A DNA stretch of 64,000 bases from JAZDJP01 sp043803805 (GTDB lineage: Bacteria > Planctomycetota > JAZDJP01), in assembly GCA_043803805.1 (NCBI GenBank), contig JAZDJP010000098.1:8444-72443 (forward strand), read 5' to 3'. Position numbers and translations under genes: made by a program. This document shows, in pieces, positions 7,795 through 16,633 of this stretch (position 1 is its first letter; every line of letters starts with the position of its first letter). Below the pieces are notes generated by a model. It had not been told where the DNA came from and ran no database searches. It saw only the letters and a list, made by a program, of their open reading frames with translations.

Positions 7795-8859
7795 ATGAAC
7801 CAACCAACGCCCGACACCCTCCTCGCGGCCCTGCGCGCCGTCCAGGACCCCGATCTGAAACAGGACATCGTGTCGCTCGGATTCGTGAAAGACCTCTCCA
7901 TCCATGACGGCGACGTCACATTCACCCTCGAACTCACCACCCCGGCCTGCCCGGTCCGCGAAATCCTCAAGGATCAGGCCCGGAAGGCCGCCGCGGACGT
8001 TCCCGGCGTGAAACGGGTCTTCCTCACGGTGACGTCGCGCGTCCGTCCGGGAACGCCGGCGGCGGGGCGGGCGCCGATCCCCGGCGTGAAAAACATCATC
8101 GCCGTGGCCAGCGGCAAGGGCGGGGTCGGCAAGTCCACCGTGAGCGCCAACCTCGCCGTCGCCCTCGCGAAAACCGGCGCGGCGACCGGGCTTCTCGACG
8201 CCGACATCTACGGCCCGAGCCTGCCGATGCTCCTCGGGGTCCACGAACTCCCGCCGACCGTCGGCGGACGCATCTGCCCGGCGGTGGCCCACGGAGTGAA
8301 GCTGGTCTCGACCGGATTTTTCATCAAGGCCGACGACGCCGTCCTCTGGCGCGGCCCCATGCTCGGGAAAATGATCCAGCAATTGCTGGCGGACACGGAC
8401 TGGGGAACGTTGGATTACCTGATCACCGACCTGCCGCCGGGAACGGGCGATATCCCCATGTCGCTCTGCCAGACGGTGCCGATCACCGGTTCCGTGATCG
8501 TCTCGACGCCGCAGGACGCCGCCCTCGCCATCGCCCGGAAGGCCGTGACGATGTTCCGGACCATGGAATGCCCGGTCCTCGGCCTTGTGGAAAACATGAG
8601 TTACTTCCTCTGCCCCCATTGCGGATCCCGGGAGGAGGTGTTCGGCCACGGCGGGGCGCGCCAGGCCGCGGAATCCCTGGGCATTTCATTCCTGGGGGAA
8701 ATTCCCCTGGCGACGGCGCTCCGGGCCGCCTCGGACGCCGGAACCCCGCCCGCGGCGGACGCGGCGAGGCCCCTCTCGGTAATTTTCCGGGAAATCGCGG
8801 GCCGGGTGGCCGCGGAGGCGAGCGTCGCCGCCGCGGCAGGAAACGTCATGCCGTCATGA
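7795..8859 (+). CDS. mrp: Mrp/NBP35-type iron-sulfur carrier ATPase
   Basis: A 354-residue cytoplasmic protein. An N-terminal MIP18/DUF59 domain (about 1-85, with PACPVR) precedes a deviant Walker A P-loop (GKGGVGKST, near residue 104). A DIYGPSLP switch, the TDLPPGTGD Walker B-type motif and a CPHC cysteine pair near the C-terminus complete the ApbC/Mrp signature. The family binds and transfers [4Fe-4S] clusters. ATG 7795 is preferred over upstream starts because the conserved domain begins right there and the promoter lies just before it. It points away from the aspartate-family operon, with convergent ends 12 bases apart. Confidence 0.93.
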   Translation: MNQPTPDTLLAALRAVQDPDLKQDIVSLGFVKDLSIHDGDVTFTLELTTPACPVREILKDQARKAAADVPGVKRVFLTVTSRVRPGTPAAGRAPIPGVKNIIAVASGKGGVGKSTVSANLAVALAKTGAATGLLDADIYGPSLPMLLGVHELPPTVGGRICPAVAHGVKLVSTGFFIKADDAVLWRGPMLGKMIQQLLADTDWGTLDYLITDLPPGTGDIPMSLCQTVPITGSVIVSTPQDAALAIARKAVTMFRTMECPVLGLVENMSYFLCPHCGSREEVFGHGGARQAAESLGISFLGEIPLATALRAASDAGTPPAADAARPLSVIFREIAGRVAAEASVAAAAGNVMPS

Positions 8860-8871
8860 CGCGCGGAGAAA

Positions 8872-9105
8872 TCACATCTCGATGACGAGATTGGTGGACG
8901 ACCGGACGATCCCCTTGATGTCACGAAGATGATTCACGATGAGCCGCATCAGCGTCTCATAGTCCTTCGATTCCACAAGGCTGACGATGTCCTGCTCGCC
9001 CGAGGTGATGTCCGCCGTCTTGACCTCCTTGTTGTCCAGGAGCGCCTCCCGCACCGCCTGCTCCATGCCCGGCTCCACCCAGATTTTTACGTACGCCTTG
9101 CTCAT
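8872..9105 (-). CDS. Stand-alone RAM (AsnC/Lrp ligand-binding) domain protein
   Basis: A 77-residue protein made only of the alpha/beta RAM domain of Lrp/AsnC regulators (AYVKIWVEPG at the start, then DIVSLVESKDYETLMR and a central GEQD); there is no helix-turn-helix. Such proteins assemble into rings and bind amino acids. Its ATG overlaps the aspartate kinase stop (ATGA), so it is coupled to the last enzyme of the operon and may sense an aspartate-family amino acid. That role is inference from context. Confidence 0.85.
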   Translation of the reverse strand: MSKAYVKIWVEPGMEQAVREALLDNKEVKTADITSGEQDIVSLVESKDYETLMRLIVNHLRDIKGIVRSSTNLVIEM

Positions 9106-10367
9106 GACACCCCTCCTTGTCGCCCACCGCGCGAAACGGCGCGGTCGAGGCCGAAAACCTTATGCACCGCCCGAAGGGCCCGAGGTCCGTCTTTGGCCCG
9201 GACGATGACCGATATCTTGATTTCAGACGTCGAGATCATCTCGATGTTAATCCGATCCCTCGCCAGCGCGCTGAACATTTTCCCGGCGATCCCGCAATGG
9301 GTCTTCATCCCGCTGCCGACCACGGACACCTTCGCGATGTCGGGATCCGCGAAGACGGATCCCACGCGGATGGCCTGCCGAAGGGAACGCGTGATATCCA
9401 TCGCCTTTTTCAGATCCGTGCGGCCCACGGTGAATGTCATGTCCGCCTTGCCGTCAGACCCGACATTCTGGATGATCATATCCACATTGATGTGGGCATC
9501 GGCGAGTTTCCCGAAGATGCGCCCCGCAACGCCGGGCCGATCCGGGACCCCCGCGATGGTGACCTTGGCCTCGTTGCGTTCCAGCGCCGCGCCGATGACG
9601 GCAATGTCTTCCATGGCTTTCGTCTCCTCCGTGACCAGTGTGCCCGGCACGCTCCGCAGACTCGACCGGACCACCAGGGGCACCTTGAATTTCATGGCCA
9701 GCTCCATCGAACGGGCCTGCATGATCTGGGCGCCGACGCTGGCGAGTTCGAACAACTCCTCGTAGGAGATGCGGGGAAGTTTGCACGCGTCGGGCACGAG
9801 ACGCGGATCCGCGGTGAAGACGCCGTCCACGTCCGTGTAAATATCGCAGCGGAACGCCTTCAGGGCCGCCGCCAGGGCCACCGCCGTGGCGTCGGACCCC
9901 CCCCGTCCGAGGGTGGTGATGTCAAAGGCGGAATCCACCCCCTGGAAACCGGCAACCACGACAATCCGGCCGGCATCAAGTTCCCTGTGGATCCGCCGCG
10001 TCTCGATCCGCCGGATCTTCGCCTTCGTGTGGGTGCTGTCCGTCCGGATGCCGACCTGCGCCCCCGTCAGGGAAACCGCCGGCCGGCCCATCGCCTCGAT
10101 CGCCATGGCGAGGAGCGCCGCCGACACCTGCTCCCCCGTGGAAAGGAGCATGTCCATTTCGCGGGCCTGCGGATTCTCCGCCACCTTCTCCGACAGCGCG
10201 ATAAGGTCGTCCGTCGCATCCCCCATGGCGGACACAACCACGACGATGCCACGCCCCGCCCGGCGCGCCCGCACGGCCTTCATGGCCGCGGCGCGAATGC
10301 GCTCGGGCGTGGCGACCGAGGACCCGCCGAACTTCTGAACCAGGATTTTGCGCCGCATCCGCCCCAT
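9102..10367 (-). CDS. lysC: Aspartate kinase
   Basis: A 421-residue monofunctional aspartokinase catalysing ATP-dependent phosphorylation of aspartate, the first step to lysine, threonine and methionine. The N-terminal KFGGSSVA motif, the GRGGSDATAVALA motif and the YTDVDGVFTADPR segment mark the amino-acid kinase domain (about 1-235). Two ACT domains follow (about 260-410) for feedback control. ATG 10367 is chosen because GGAG lies 9 bases upstream; an in-frame ATG at 10373 is too close to that box. It is the third gene of a hom - homoserine-kinase-like - lysC - RAM operon. Confidence 0.95.
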   Translation of the reverse strand: MGRMRRKILVQKFGGSSVATPERIRAAAMKAVRARRAGRGIVVVVSAMGDATDDLIALSEKVAENPQAREMDMLLSTGEQVSAALLAMAIEAMGRPAVSLTGAQVGIRTDSTHTKAKIRRIETRRIHRELDAGRIVVVAGFQGVDSAFDITTLGRGGSDATAVALAAALKAFRCDIYTDVDGVFTADPRLVPDACKLPRISYEELFELASVGAQIMQARSMELAMKFKVPLVVRSSLRSVPGTLVTEETKAMEDIAVIGAALERNEAKVTIAGVPDRPGVAGRIFGKLADAHINVDMIIQNVGSDGKADMTFTVGRTDLKKAMDITRSLRQAIRVGSVFADPDIAKVSVVGSGMKTHCGIAGKMFSALARDRINIEMISTSEIKISVIVRAKDGPRALRAVHKVFGLDRAVSRGGRQGGVS

Positions 10368-10382
10368 GACCATCGGCTCCCG

Positions 10383-11579
10383 CTACAGCTTCCGAAGATA
10401 ATACTCCATGAAATCGAATCCGCTTCCGATGTGAAGGTCGCCCGCCTCCGCGGCCTTCTCCGAGAATGCCTCCGCCCTCGCCAGTGACGCCGGAACCCCT
10501 TTTCCGAAAATGACGAAGGGGACCGATCCCCCCAGGTGCCGCCGGCGCTTCACCGAGGCCCGGACATCCGACACCACCGCGATGCAAATCTCCCCGCGAT
10601 CCTCCGCCGCCGCCAGGAGGGGCCCCACCACAAGGGCGTCCGCCGCCTCGAGGGCCGCGACCTTGCCCCGGACATTCCCGTCGAGGCTCGCCGCATCCGC
10701 GGCCCCGACATGCACAACGACCAGATCGTAAAGTTTCATGGCCTCGAGCGTCCGCTCGCCCTTCCCCCGGAGATTGGAATCGAGATGCCCGGTCATGCCG
10801 GCGACCTCGAGGAGATCGAGATCGGCCAGGCGCACCACCCCCCGCACCGCGGGAACGGCGGCAATGACCCCCGCCGTCACATGGAACCGCCGCGGGAAAG
10901 GGTCCAGACGCGGCAGGCGCCCCCCGCCCCAGATCCAGACCATGTTGGCGGGATTCTCCCCGAGATCAATGCGCACATGGTTGATCTCGTTTTCCGCAAG
11001 GTACACGCGCGAACGCATCATCAGATCCAGAATCACCTCCGCCCCCCGCCCCGAGGGGAGGAAGGATGCGACGGGCTGGTCAAGAACATGCTGGGGCGGA
11101 ACGCAGACCACCTCGATGGGCTCATCCACCTTCCAGACCAGGATGTTCCGGTGCCCCGCCCCGGGAACGAACCGCAGGCCCGGCACGTTGACCTTCTGGT
11201 TGAGGAGATGAACGAACTTCCGACCCTCCTCGCTCCGCAGGCGGCCCGCGGTCGGGTCCCGCATCTTCTCGTCCTCGATGGTCACAAAATCGGCGCAGAA
11301 GACCCACTCGGTCGGATCCAGGCGGATGCCGGCGTTGGCGGCCTCGAGCGGCCCCCGTCCCATGTAGCATCGGCGCGGATCGTACCCGAGGAGGGACATG
11401 GCCGCGACGTCGGTCCCCGGAAACACCTCGTCCGGGACCGTCTGGATTTCGCCGAGACGCCCTTCCCGCGCAAGGCGCTGAAGGTTCGGGATCCGCGCCG
11501 CCTCGAGCGGGGTGCGCCCGCCGAGCTCCTCGCAGGGCTCGTCCGCGGCGCCGGACAAAATGACCATGACGTACTTCAT
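10383..11579 (-). CDS. Phosphoglycerate-mutase-like protein, probable homoserine kinase
   Basis: A 398-residue member of the archaeal-type, cofactor-independent phosphoglycerate mutase group in the alkaline phosphatase superfamily (ELGGRTPLEAA near the start; TDVAAMSLLGYDP with the catalytic Ser region; RKFVHLLN). A subgroup has been proposed as an alternative homoserine kinase (TIGR02535). Its place between hom and lysC, with the start 7 bases past the hom stop and the GGAGGG box inside the end of hom, favours that role. One oddity is that the first motif reads ILSGAADEP where relatives usually have an Asp-Gly metal ligand, so a Ser replaces it. A glycolytic mutase remains possible. Confidence 0.8.
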   Translation of the reverse strand: MKYVMVILSGAADEPCEELGGRTPLEAARIPNLQRLAREGRLGEIQTVPDEVFPGTDVAAMSLLGYDPRRCYMGRGPLEAANAGIRLDPTEWVFCADFVTIEDEKMRDPTAGRLRSEEGRKFVHLLNQKVNVPGLRFVPGAGHRNILVWKVDEPIEVVCVPPQHVLDQPVASFLPSGRGAEVILDLMMRSRVYLAENEINHVRIDLGENPANMVWIWGGGRLPRLDPFPRRFHVTAGVIAAVPAVRGVVRLADLDLLEVAGMTGHLDSNLRGKGERTLEAMKLYDLVVVHVGAADAASLDGNVRGKVAALEAADALVVGPLLAAAEDRGEICIAVVSDVRASVKRRRHLGGSVPFVIFGKGVPASLARAEAFSEKAAEAGDLHIGSGFDFMEYYLRKL

Positions 11580-11586
11580 GGCGCGT

Positions 11587-12879
11587 TCATCCCTCCACAC
11601 GATAATACAACGGCTTTCCCTTCACCACCGGGAGACGCTCCAGGTGCGTGAGGGCCTTCCGGAGATCCCCCTCCCGCACGGCGTGGCTCATCATGACCAC
11701 CGGGACCACGCGGCGGGTGTGCTCCCGCTGGACCACGGAGGCGATGGACACCCCGTGCCGGCCGAGAACGGCCGAAATCCGGGCCAGCGCCCCGGCGCGA
11801 TCCACAACGGGAATCCGGAGGTAATAACGGCTGACAACGTCCGCCATCGGAACCACACGGGCCTCGCGGGTGGCCTCCCGGGAATAAAGGGCCTCGAACG
11901 TGAACCGGGCCCGGCCAAGCGCAACGTCCACGATATCGGCCACGACGGCGCTCGCCGTGGGGAGCCTCCCCGCCCCCCGCCCGTAGTACATGGTCTCCCC
12001 GGCGTTGCTCGCCATGACGATGATGGAATTGAAAATGCCCCGCACCGAGGCGAGGGGATTGTTTTGGGGTATTAATGTGGGGTGAACCCGCAGCTCCACC
12101 GCCCCCCCGCGGCGTTTCCCGATCGCCAGGAGTTTCACCGCGTAGCCGAGGTCCCCGGCATTCCGCACATCCTCGCGGTCGATGTGCGCAATGCCCTCGA
12201 CGGAAACGTTCCGGAGACGCACGTCCCGAAGGCCGAATCCCAGACGCGCCAGGATGACCAGTTTGTGGGCCGCGTCCATCCCGCTCACGTCCAGGTGCGG
12301 ATCGGGCTCGGCGTAACCGTGGCGCCGGGCCTCGGCGAGGGCCTCGTCATAGGACGCCCCCTCCTCGCTCATGCGGGTGAGGATATAATTGGAGGTGCCG
12401 TTGAGAATCCCCTCGATCGCGTCAATACGGTTTCCCACAAGGCCGTCCCGGATGGCCCCGATGATGGGGATGCCCCCGCCGACGCTCGCCTCGTAGGAGA
12501 TGCTCAGCCCCCGCCGGCGGGCCTCCCGGAACAACTCCTCCCCGTGAACGGCCAGAAGCGCCTTGTTCGCCGTGACAACGGACTTGCCATTCCGAAGCGC
12601 CTCGAGAACGATATCCTTCGCCACCCCCGTCCCGCCCACGAGCTCGACGACGATGTCCACGCACGGATCGGTAAGGGCCTGCTCGCGTTTATCGGTGAGA
12701 AGGGCCTTGGGCACGCGGACGGGCCGCCGGCGCCCGAGGTCGGCGTCCACCACCCAGCGAAGGTCAAGATCCAGGTCCACCCGCTCCCGAAGCTGGCGGC
12801 GCTGCTCGAGGAGAATCTGGACAACCCCCGTTCCGACGTTGCCGAACCCGACGAGGGCGATGGTGGCCTTGCGAAGCAT
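11587..12879 (-). CDS. hom: Homoserine dehydrogenase with ACT domain
   Basis: A 430-residue enzyme reducing aspartate semialdehyde to homoserine with NAD(P)H. The N-terminal Rossmann motif is GFGNVGTGV. The catalytic domain contains ANKALLA, the conserved GGGIPI segment and the GTSNYIL loop. A C-terminal ACT domain (about 350-430) is the expected site of threonine feedback. ATG 12879 is used; the frame begins with a TTG two codons earlier and the ribosome site is weak. It is the first gene of the aspartate-family operon. Confidence 0.95.
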   Translation of the reverse strand: MLRKATIALVGFGNVGTGVVQILLEQRRQLRERVDLDLDLRWVVDADLGRRRPVRVPKALLTDKREQALTDPCVDIVVELVGGTGVAKDIVLEALRNGKSVVTANKALLAVHGEELFREARRRGLSISYEASVGGGIPIIGAIRDGLVGNRIDAIEGILNGTSNYILTRMSEEGASYDEALAEARRHGYAEPDPHLDVSGMDAAHKLVILARLGFGLRDVRLRNVSVEGIAHIDREDVRNAGDLGYAVKLLAIGKRRGGAVELRVHPTLIPQNNPLASVRGIFNSIIVMASNAGETMYYGRGAGRLPTASAVVADIVDVALGRARFTFEALYSREATREARVVPMADVVSRYYLRIPVVDRAGALARISAVLGRHGVSIASVVQREHTRRVVPVVMMSHAVREGDLRKALTHLERLPVVKGKPLYYRVEG

Positions 12880-13026
12880 GCTCAATCCATGTTGAAAACA
12901 TCAAACGAGCGAAAAACCCCGAATGCCGCAAAGAATATCAGCGCCGCTTCCGGAAGTCAACCCTCGGGAAAGAGTTCCGTCGAAAAACAGATGCCGGGCG
13001 GCAGGCAGGAAGTATAATCACTTTTT

Positions 13027-13096
13027 CAAAGATCCGACGGCGATTGGGGGAAAACGGAGAAGATTGATTTGACAGGCATGGTATAATCGCCCGCGG
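13027..13096 (+). promoter_or_regulatory. Extended -10 promoter of tRNA-Arg, duplicated at 58.2 kb
   Basis: TGGTATAAT (13079-13087) is an ideal extended -10 element about 55 bases before tRNA-Arg. TTGACAGGCATGGTATAATC and the following GCCCGCG recur exactly, in reverse orientation, ahead of the MFS gene at 58.2 kb. Similarity continues about 45 bases further upstream. The TTGACA lies only 7 bases from the -10 box, so it cannot be a normal -35 for it. Confidence 0.55.
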
Positions 13097-13141
13097 GAAG
13101 CGCGTCGAACGACGACGTGGGGCTCGACGAGCGCGTGAACT

Positions 13142-13218
13142 GCGCCCATAGCTCAAGCGGATAGAGCACGGGTTTTCTAAACCCGCGGTTGGAGGTTCGA
13201 TTCCTCCTGGGCGCGCCA
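13142..13218 (+). tRNA. tRNA-Arg (anticodon TCT)
   Basis: A complete cloverleaf: acceptor GCGCCCA/TGGGCGC, D-arm GCTC/GAGC, anticodon stem CGGGT/ACCCG around the loop TTTCTAA (anticodon TCT, reading AGA), T-arm GGAGG TTCGATT CCTCC, discriminator G and an encoded CCA. It is followed by a palindromic repeat (13245-13312). Confidence 0.96.
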
Positions 13219-13244
13219 TTCGCAGCCGGGGAGCGGCGCCATAC

Positions 13245-13312
13245 GGCGTCGCCATGCGGCGTCGCTACGCGCTCGGCGTGTCGCGGCGCAGACACGCCGT
13301 CGCGCTAGCAAC
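13245..13312. repeat. tRNA-adjacent palindromic repeat, copy 1
   Basis: CGGCGTGTC (13274-13282) faces GACACGCCG (13291-13299) and is preceded by GGCGTCGCTACGCGCT. Two more copies lie just after tRNA-Ser (25102-25127 and 25261-25294). All three sit within about 250 bases downstream of a tRNA. No gene is seen in 13219-13401. Confidence 0.7.
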
Positions 13313-13401
13313 GCATCTCATCTCAGAAGGCCAGCGGGAAGACGACCACCAAGTTATCCCATCTGCCCACTTCGGGATTCCCTATTTCCGGTTTTCCAGG
13401 A

Positions 13402-15813
13402 CTATACGGATCGCACTCCTCCGTCACTGGCTTCGTACAGTGAACCTCTCACTTGGAGCAGCGCCAAGGCATCCGTGCGGCGGCCGCCATATTGGATCCC
13501 CCCGCCCTGATTGACCAGCACCGTGTCGTCTCCGATGCGGGCGAGTTCGACATTGCCCGCGCGCTCGGTGACTACCTGGGGGGAACGGATCTCAGTACTC
13601 GACGCGACCAGCACCACCCCGAGGTTGCGCCGGAGATCGAGACCGGCAGTGGTGAAACGCAAGTGGTACTGCATGAGCCACTGGTCGCTGGTCACCGCTG
13701 AGACGGTCACGGGGGAACTCGTGGTCAAGCGCAGGCGCTCCCGAAATCGCTGCTGGTCGGCAGGCTCCGCCGGCCGCGGCGGCGGGTCCCATCCCTCGGA
13801 GAGCGAGAAGAAGGCGTTGTGGTGGTATAAGAAATGACCGGCCAACCGACGACCCTCTCGCTCCAGCAGGAAACTGCGCCCGTCCTCGTCCACCGCGAAA
13901 CGCGCCCAAGAGTGGATGTTCCACTGCAGGGCCGAGTTCACACCCGCGCGCGCGACGAATTCGTCAATCAACACGAAGCAGTTGTGCGCCTTGAGGAAAA
14001 TCACGTGCCGGCGGCAGCGATCGGCCTGCAAGGCGTAACTGGCGTCGGCGTTCCCCGCGAAGTAAACCAGCCGCTCATCCTCGAAGGGATTCTCGATGGA
14101 CCCGCGCGAATCGGGTGACCTCATGAGCTGTGCGGCGTCCGAGAGGGTCACACAGTTGTGACTCTTGGTGTGCCAGTTCCAGTGGGTGTGATGCTCGGAG
14201 CCGTAGCCGTCGTAGTAGCCGCTGGGCTGGGCCAGCACCTTGCCGGCGATGTGTATAATGAAGTCGTTGTTGTTCGCGTGCGAGTGGCTGATGGCCCCAT
14301 AGGGCGAGCTACGTAATATGAAAGCCACGTCGTGCGCCGGGTCCGTTAGGCTGGTGCGCACCGCCGCCCACCCGGCGCCGGAAAACACTTGCAGGATCCT
14401 GGCAGGCTCCTTCGGCGTCACCGCTTCCCCGCCGGCCGAATTGGCCGTCAGGTAGCACAAAGGGGAAACAGCCTTCGTGCGCCGCTCGGCAGGGGTCGGA
14501 TACCTGTCGGCCTCGGCGCGAAAGGCAGCCACATAGCCGCCAAAGTGGTCTACGCCGGTCTGCCGGCCGATGAGATCAACGAGGTCGGCGTTCTCCAGCC
14601 AGGTGCCGGACCATCGCTCGGTGTGGTCGCCGAAACCCATCCATTCGGCGTAGGGCGGCAGGCACCACTGGCGCCAGCGGGCATGGCCAGCCCAGAAGGG
14701 ACGCCGGAAGAGATCCACCCCCGCCCCATGCTTGAGAGCTACTGCAAATCGGGTCATGATTTGCACATAGGCCAGGCTGTAGGCGGGACCCTCGGACCAG
14801 CCCCCGTCGTCGCCGGCCCAGACCGGCCAAATGCCGCAGAGCACCGGCCGCAGCCATTGGAGCCACTGCCGGGCCTCGGGGATGTGCTCATGGAAGACCA
14901 GTGCGACCTGCGCCAGGAAGACGATCTCCCGGCCAGCGTGGGAGTCGAACCGGGTCACCCCGTAGGAGCCGCGGCTGTGCATATGCTCGAAGGTGATCCG
15001 CCCGCGGCGGCGAAACTGGTCCAGAATCAGTGCGCGTTCATCAGCGGTGAACTGTTCCCAGACCCAGTCGCAGGCCACCGGCCCCCACCAGATGACCGGC
15101 ATGTGCGCCTCGTCGTTGTGCTCAATGTGGCTGGAGCCTTCCGGGTCCCAACGGCTGACCGAGACTAGGCGCCGGCAGGCCGCGCGGGCATACTCCTGGC
15201 GTCCGCCGGCCAGGTGCGCCAGGGCCAGGGTTTCAGCCCCCTGCATGAAGCTCCGGGTCTCGAAGGCGATACTTCGCCACATGGCGAAGGCCTTGTCGTA
15301 GTTCTCCTCCCAGGGAGGCAAAAAGGGCGGTTCAACGAGCGCATGGGGCTGGGCCAGAAGTTCATCGGCCACCGGCTCCAATTGTTTCCAGAGGTCGGCG
15401 CGCGGGCCAGCGCGCGAGGTGCGCAGCGCAGGGACCTCCTCCGGCCGTATCCAGATACGCGGGTGAGTCTTGGGGAAGCGCTCCAACCACTCGGAGATCG
15501 GCGGGACTTCCAGCACCGCCGCGTCAGGCATGACCTCGAACTCGAAGACCTCGCCGTAAGTGCCGCTCGCCGACCACTGCCACCAGTAGCGTCCAGGAGC
15601 CAACGCCGTGCTCGGCAGGAACACCGGTTCCGTCAGGGCGGTCTCAACCAGGATCGTCTCGCGCAGTCCCGGGTCACATGCCACGACAAGCGAGAACTCG
15701 TGGGTGCCCTCCGGGGGCTTCCAGGCGAAGACCGGGGGATTGGTGCCAGGCCGGGCCCCGTTGCGTGGCTGGCGCGGGTCGACGTGCGGGTGAGAGTGGC
15801 GTTGCGATTTCAT
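13402..15813 (-). CDS. Heparinase II/III-like polysaccharide lyase
   Basis: An 803-residue glycan-active enzyme. The N-terminal part (about 1-90, with NPPVFAWKP and RYWWQWS) is a beta-sandwich. An (alpha/alpha) toroid follows (about 95-430; HIEHNDEAHMPVIWW and GGWSEGPAYSLAY). The C-terminal half is the heparinase II/III-like beta-sheet domain (SHSHANNNDFIIH and HNCVTLSD motifs). Known relatives cleave acidic polysaccharides such as heparin or alginate; the substrate here is unknown. No signal peptide is obvious. ATG 15813 has a GAGGA box 6 bases upstream. Codon use looks less GC-biased than neighbouring core genes, and it lies between a tRNA and an IS remnant, which suggests acquisition. Confidence 0.8.
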   Translation of the reverse strand: MKSQRHSHPHVDPRQPRNGARPGTNPPVFAWKPPEGTHEFSLVVACDPGLRETILVETALTEPVFLPSTALAPGRYWWQWSASGTYGEVFEFEVMPDAAVLEVPPISEWLERFPKTHPRIWIRPEEVPALRTSRAGPRADLWKQLEPVADELLAQPHALVEPPFLPPWEENYDKAFAMWRSIAFETRSFMQGAETLALAHLAGGRQEYARAACRRLVSVSRWDPEGSSHIEHNDEAHMPVIWWGPVACDWVWEQFTADERALILDQFRRRGRITFEHMHSRGSYGVTRFDSHAGREIVFLAQVALVFHEHIPEARQWLQWLRPVLCGIWPVWAGDDGGWSEGPAYSLAYVQIMTRFAVALKHGAGVDLFRRPFWAGHARWRQWCLPPYAEWMGFGDHTERWSGTWLENADLVDLIGRQTGVDHFGGYVAAFRAEADRYPTPAERRTKAVSPLCYLTANSAGGEAVTPKEPARILQVFSGAGWAAVRTSLTDPAHDVAFILRSSPYGAISHSHANNNDFIIHIAGKVLAQPSGYYDGYGSEHHTHWNWHTKSHNCVTLSDAAQLMRSPDSRGSIENPFEDERLVYFAGNADASYALQADRCRRHVIFLKAHNCFVLIDEFVARAGVNSALQWNIHSWARFAVDEDGRSFLLEREGRRLAGHFLYHHNAFFSLSEGWDPPPRPAEPADQQRFRERLRLTTSSPVTVSAVTSDQWLMQYHLRFTTAGLDLRRNLGVVLVASSTEIRSPQVVTERAGNVELARIGDDTVLVNQGGGIQYGGRRTDALALLQVRGSLYEASDGGVRSV

Positions 15814-15880
15814 TTCGTTCCTCACATGGAAAAGATGCCGTCCGGAACATTTTTGGAACACACATGAATATATAAATATC

Positions 15881-16100
15881 GTAACCGTTCAGTCCCCCAT
15901 GATGGCTAATTTTTCTCAGCGAGCAAGCCGATATATCATGGATGAGCAAATTTACAGTCCAGCCGAGTTGCCCCAACTGTGCGAAACTGCAAAAGCGTGT
16001 TGAAGAGTTGGAAGCGCTTGTTCTTGAATTTGACCCGCCCAATCATTCCAAGAAACCGGGACGGACATTTCCCGATACCGACGGCGCCGCGCGCGCCTGA
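15881..16100 (+). mobile_element. Remnant of an IS66-like insertion sequence (left end only)
   Basis: The sequence GTAACCGTTCAGTCCCCC at 15881 looks like an IS66-type left terminal repeat, and 44 bases later an ORF begins that resembles the start of the matching transposase. No right end or transposase core follows, so most of the element is gone. The region 15814-16159 has no intact gene. Confidence 0.45.
15942..16100 (+). pseudogene. Truncated transposase N-terminus
   Basis: A 52-codon frame has a CPNC zinc-knuckle-like motif, a coiled-coil LQKRVEELEAL and a KKPGR segment. IS66-family transposases start with this arrangement, but here the conserved NSSNSSKPPSSD linker and everything after it are missing. 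It is not expected to be functional. Confidence 0.45.
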
Positions 16101-16145
16101 TCGACAAAAAATCCTTCCAGAATATCGGAAAACATCTTTCTGTGA

Positions 16146-16151
16146 TATAAT
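16146..16151 (+). promoter_or_regulatory. -10 box directly before the heptose adenylyltransferase gene
   Basis: A consensus TATAAT ends 8 bases before the ATG at 16160, so the predicted transcript starts at or within two bases of the start codon. No Shine-Dalgarno sequence and no good -35 are seen. Confidence 0.5.
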
Positions 16152-16159
16152 CCGATATT

Positions 16160-16630
16160 ATGCTACCTCTCTCTCTCGTTCGGCTGAAAACCATCCTCCG
16201 CCGCGAAAAGGCCCGCGGCCAAATCGTCGTTTTTGCCAATGGCTGTTTCGACCTCCTTCATGTGGGCCACGTGCGGTACCTCGCCGCCGCCAAGGCGCTC
16301 GGGGATATCCTCGTCGTGGGCATCAACAGCGACAGGTCGGTCCGCCGCCTCAAGGGACCGGGCCGGCCCGTGACCCCGGAACGTGAGCGGGCGGAACTGC
16401 TTCTCGCGCTCCGCTTCGTGGACCAGGTGGTGATTTTCGGCGAGCCGACCGCGGACCGGGTCCTCCGGACTCTGAAACCGGACATCCACGCGAAGGGCAC
16501 AGACTACTCTGCCGCCGCCGTGCCGGAACGAAAAACCGTTCTCGCCTACGGCGGGAAAATCGCCATCGTGGGCGATCCCAAACGGCACGCGACCAAAGAC
16601 ATTCTGAAGCGTGTGAAGCGGCGATCGTAA
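16160..16630 (+). CDS. rfaE2: Heptose 1-phosphate adenylyltransferase (RfaE/HldE C-terminal domain type)
   Basis: A 156-residue nucleotidyltransferase. The FANGCFDLLHVGH segment carries the HxGH nucleotide-binding motif, and GINSDRSVRRLKG and the late KDILKR are typical of the cytidylyltransferase-like domain of HldE. It would join AMP to D-glycero-beta-D-manno-heptose 1-phosphate for the lipopolysaccharide core. Here it is a stand-alone domain; no heptose kinase domain is in the window. The metallophosphoesterase starts 4 bases downstream. Confidence 0.9.
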   Translation: MLPLSLVRLKTILRREKARGQIVVFANGCFDLLHVGHVRYLAAAKALGDILVVGINSDRSVRRLKGPGRPVTPERERAELLLALRFVDQVVIFGEPTADRVLRTLKPDIHAKGTDYSAAAVPERKTVLAYGGKIAIVGDPKRHATKDILKRVKRRS

Positions 16631-16633
16631 CGC

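Noticed and set aside
12938..13255. Minus-strand frame across tRNA-Arg reading GGIEPPTAGLENPCSIRL
   Set aside because: This wording is a well-known artefact of translating the complement of a tRNA; the tRNA itself is intact.
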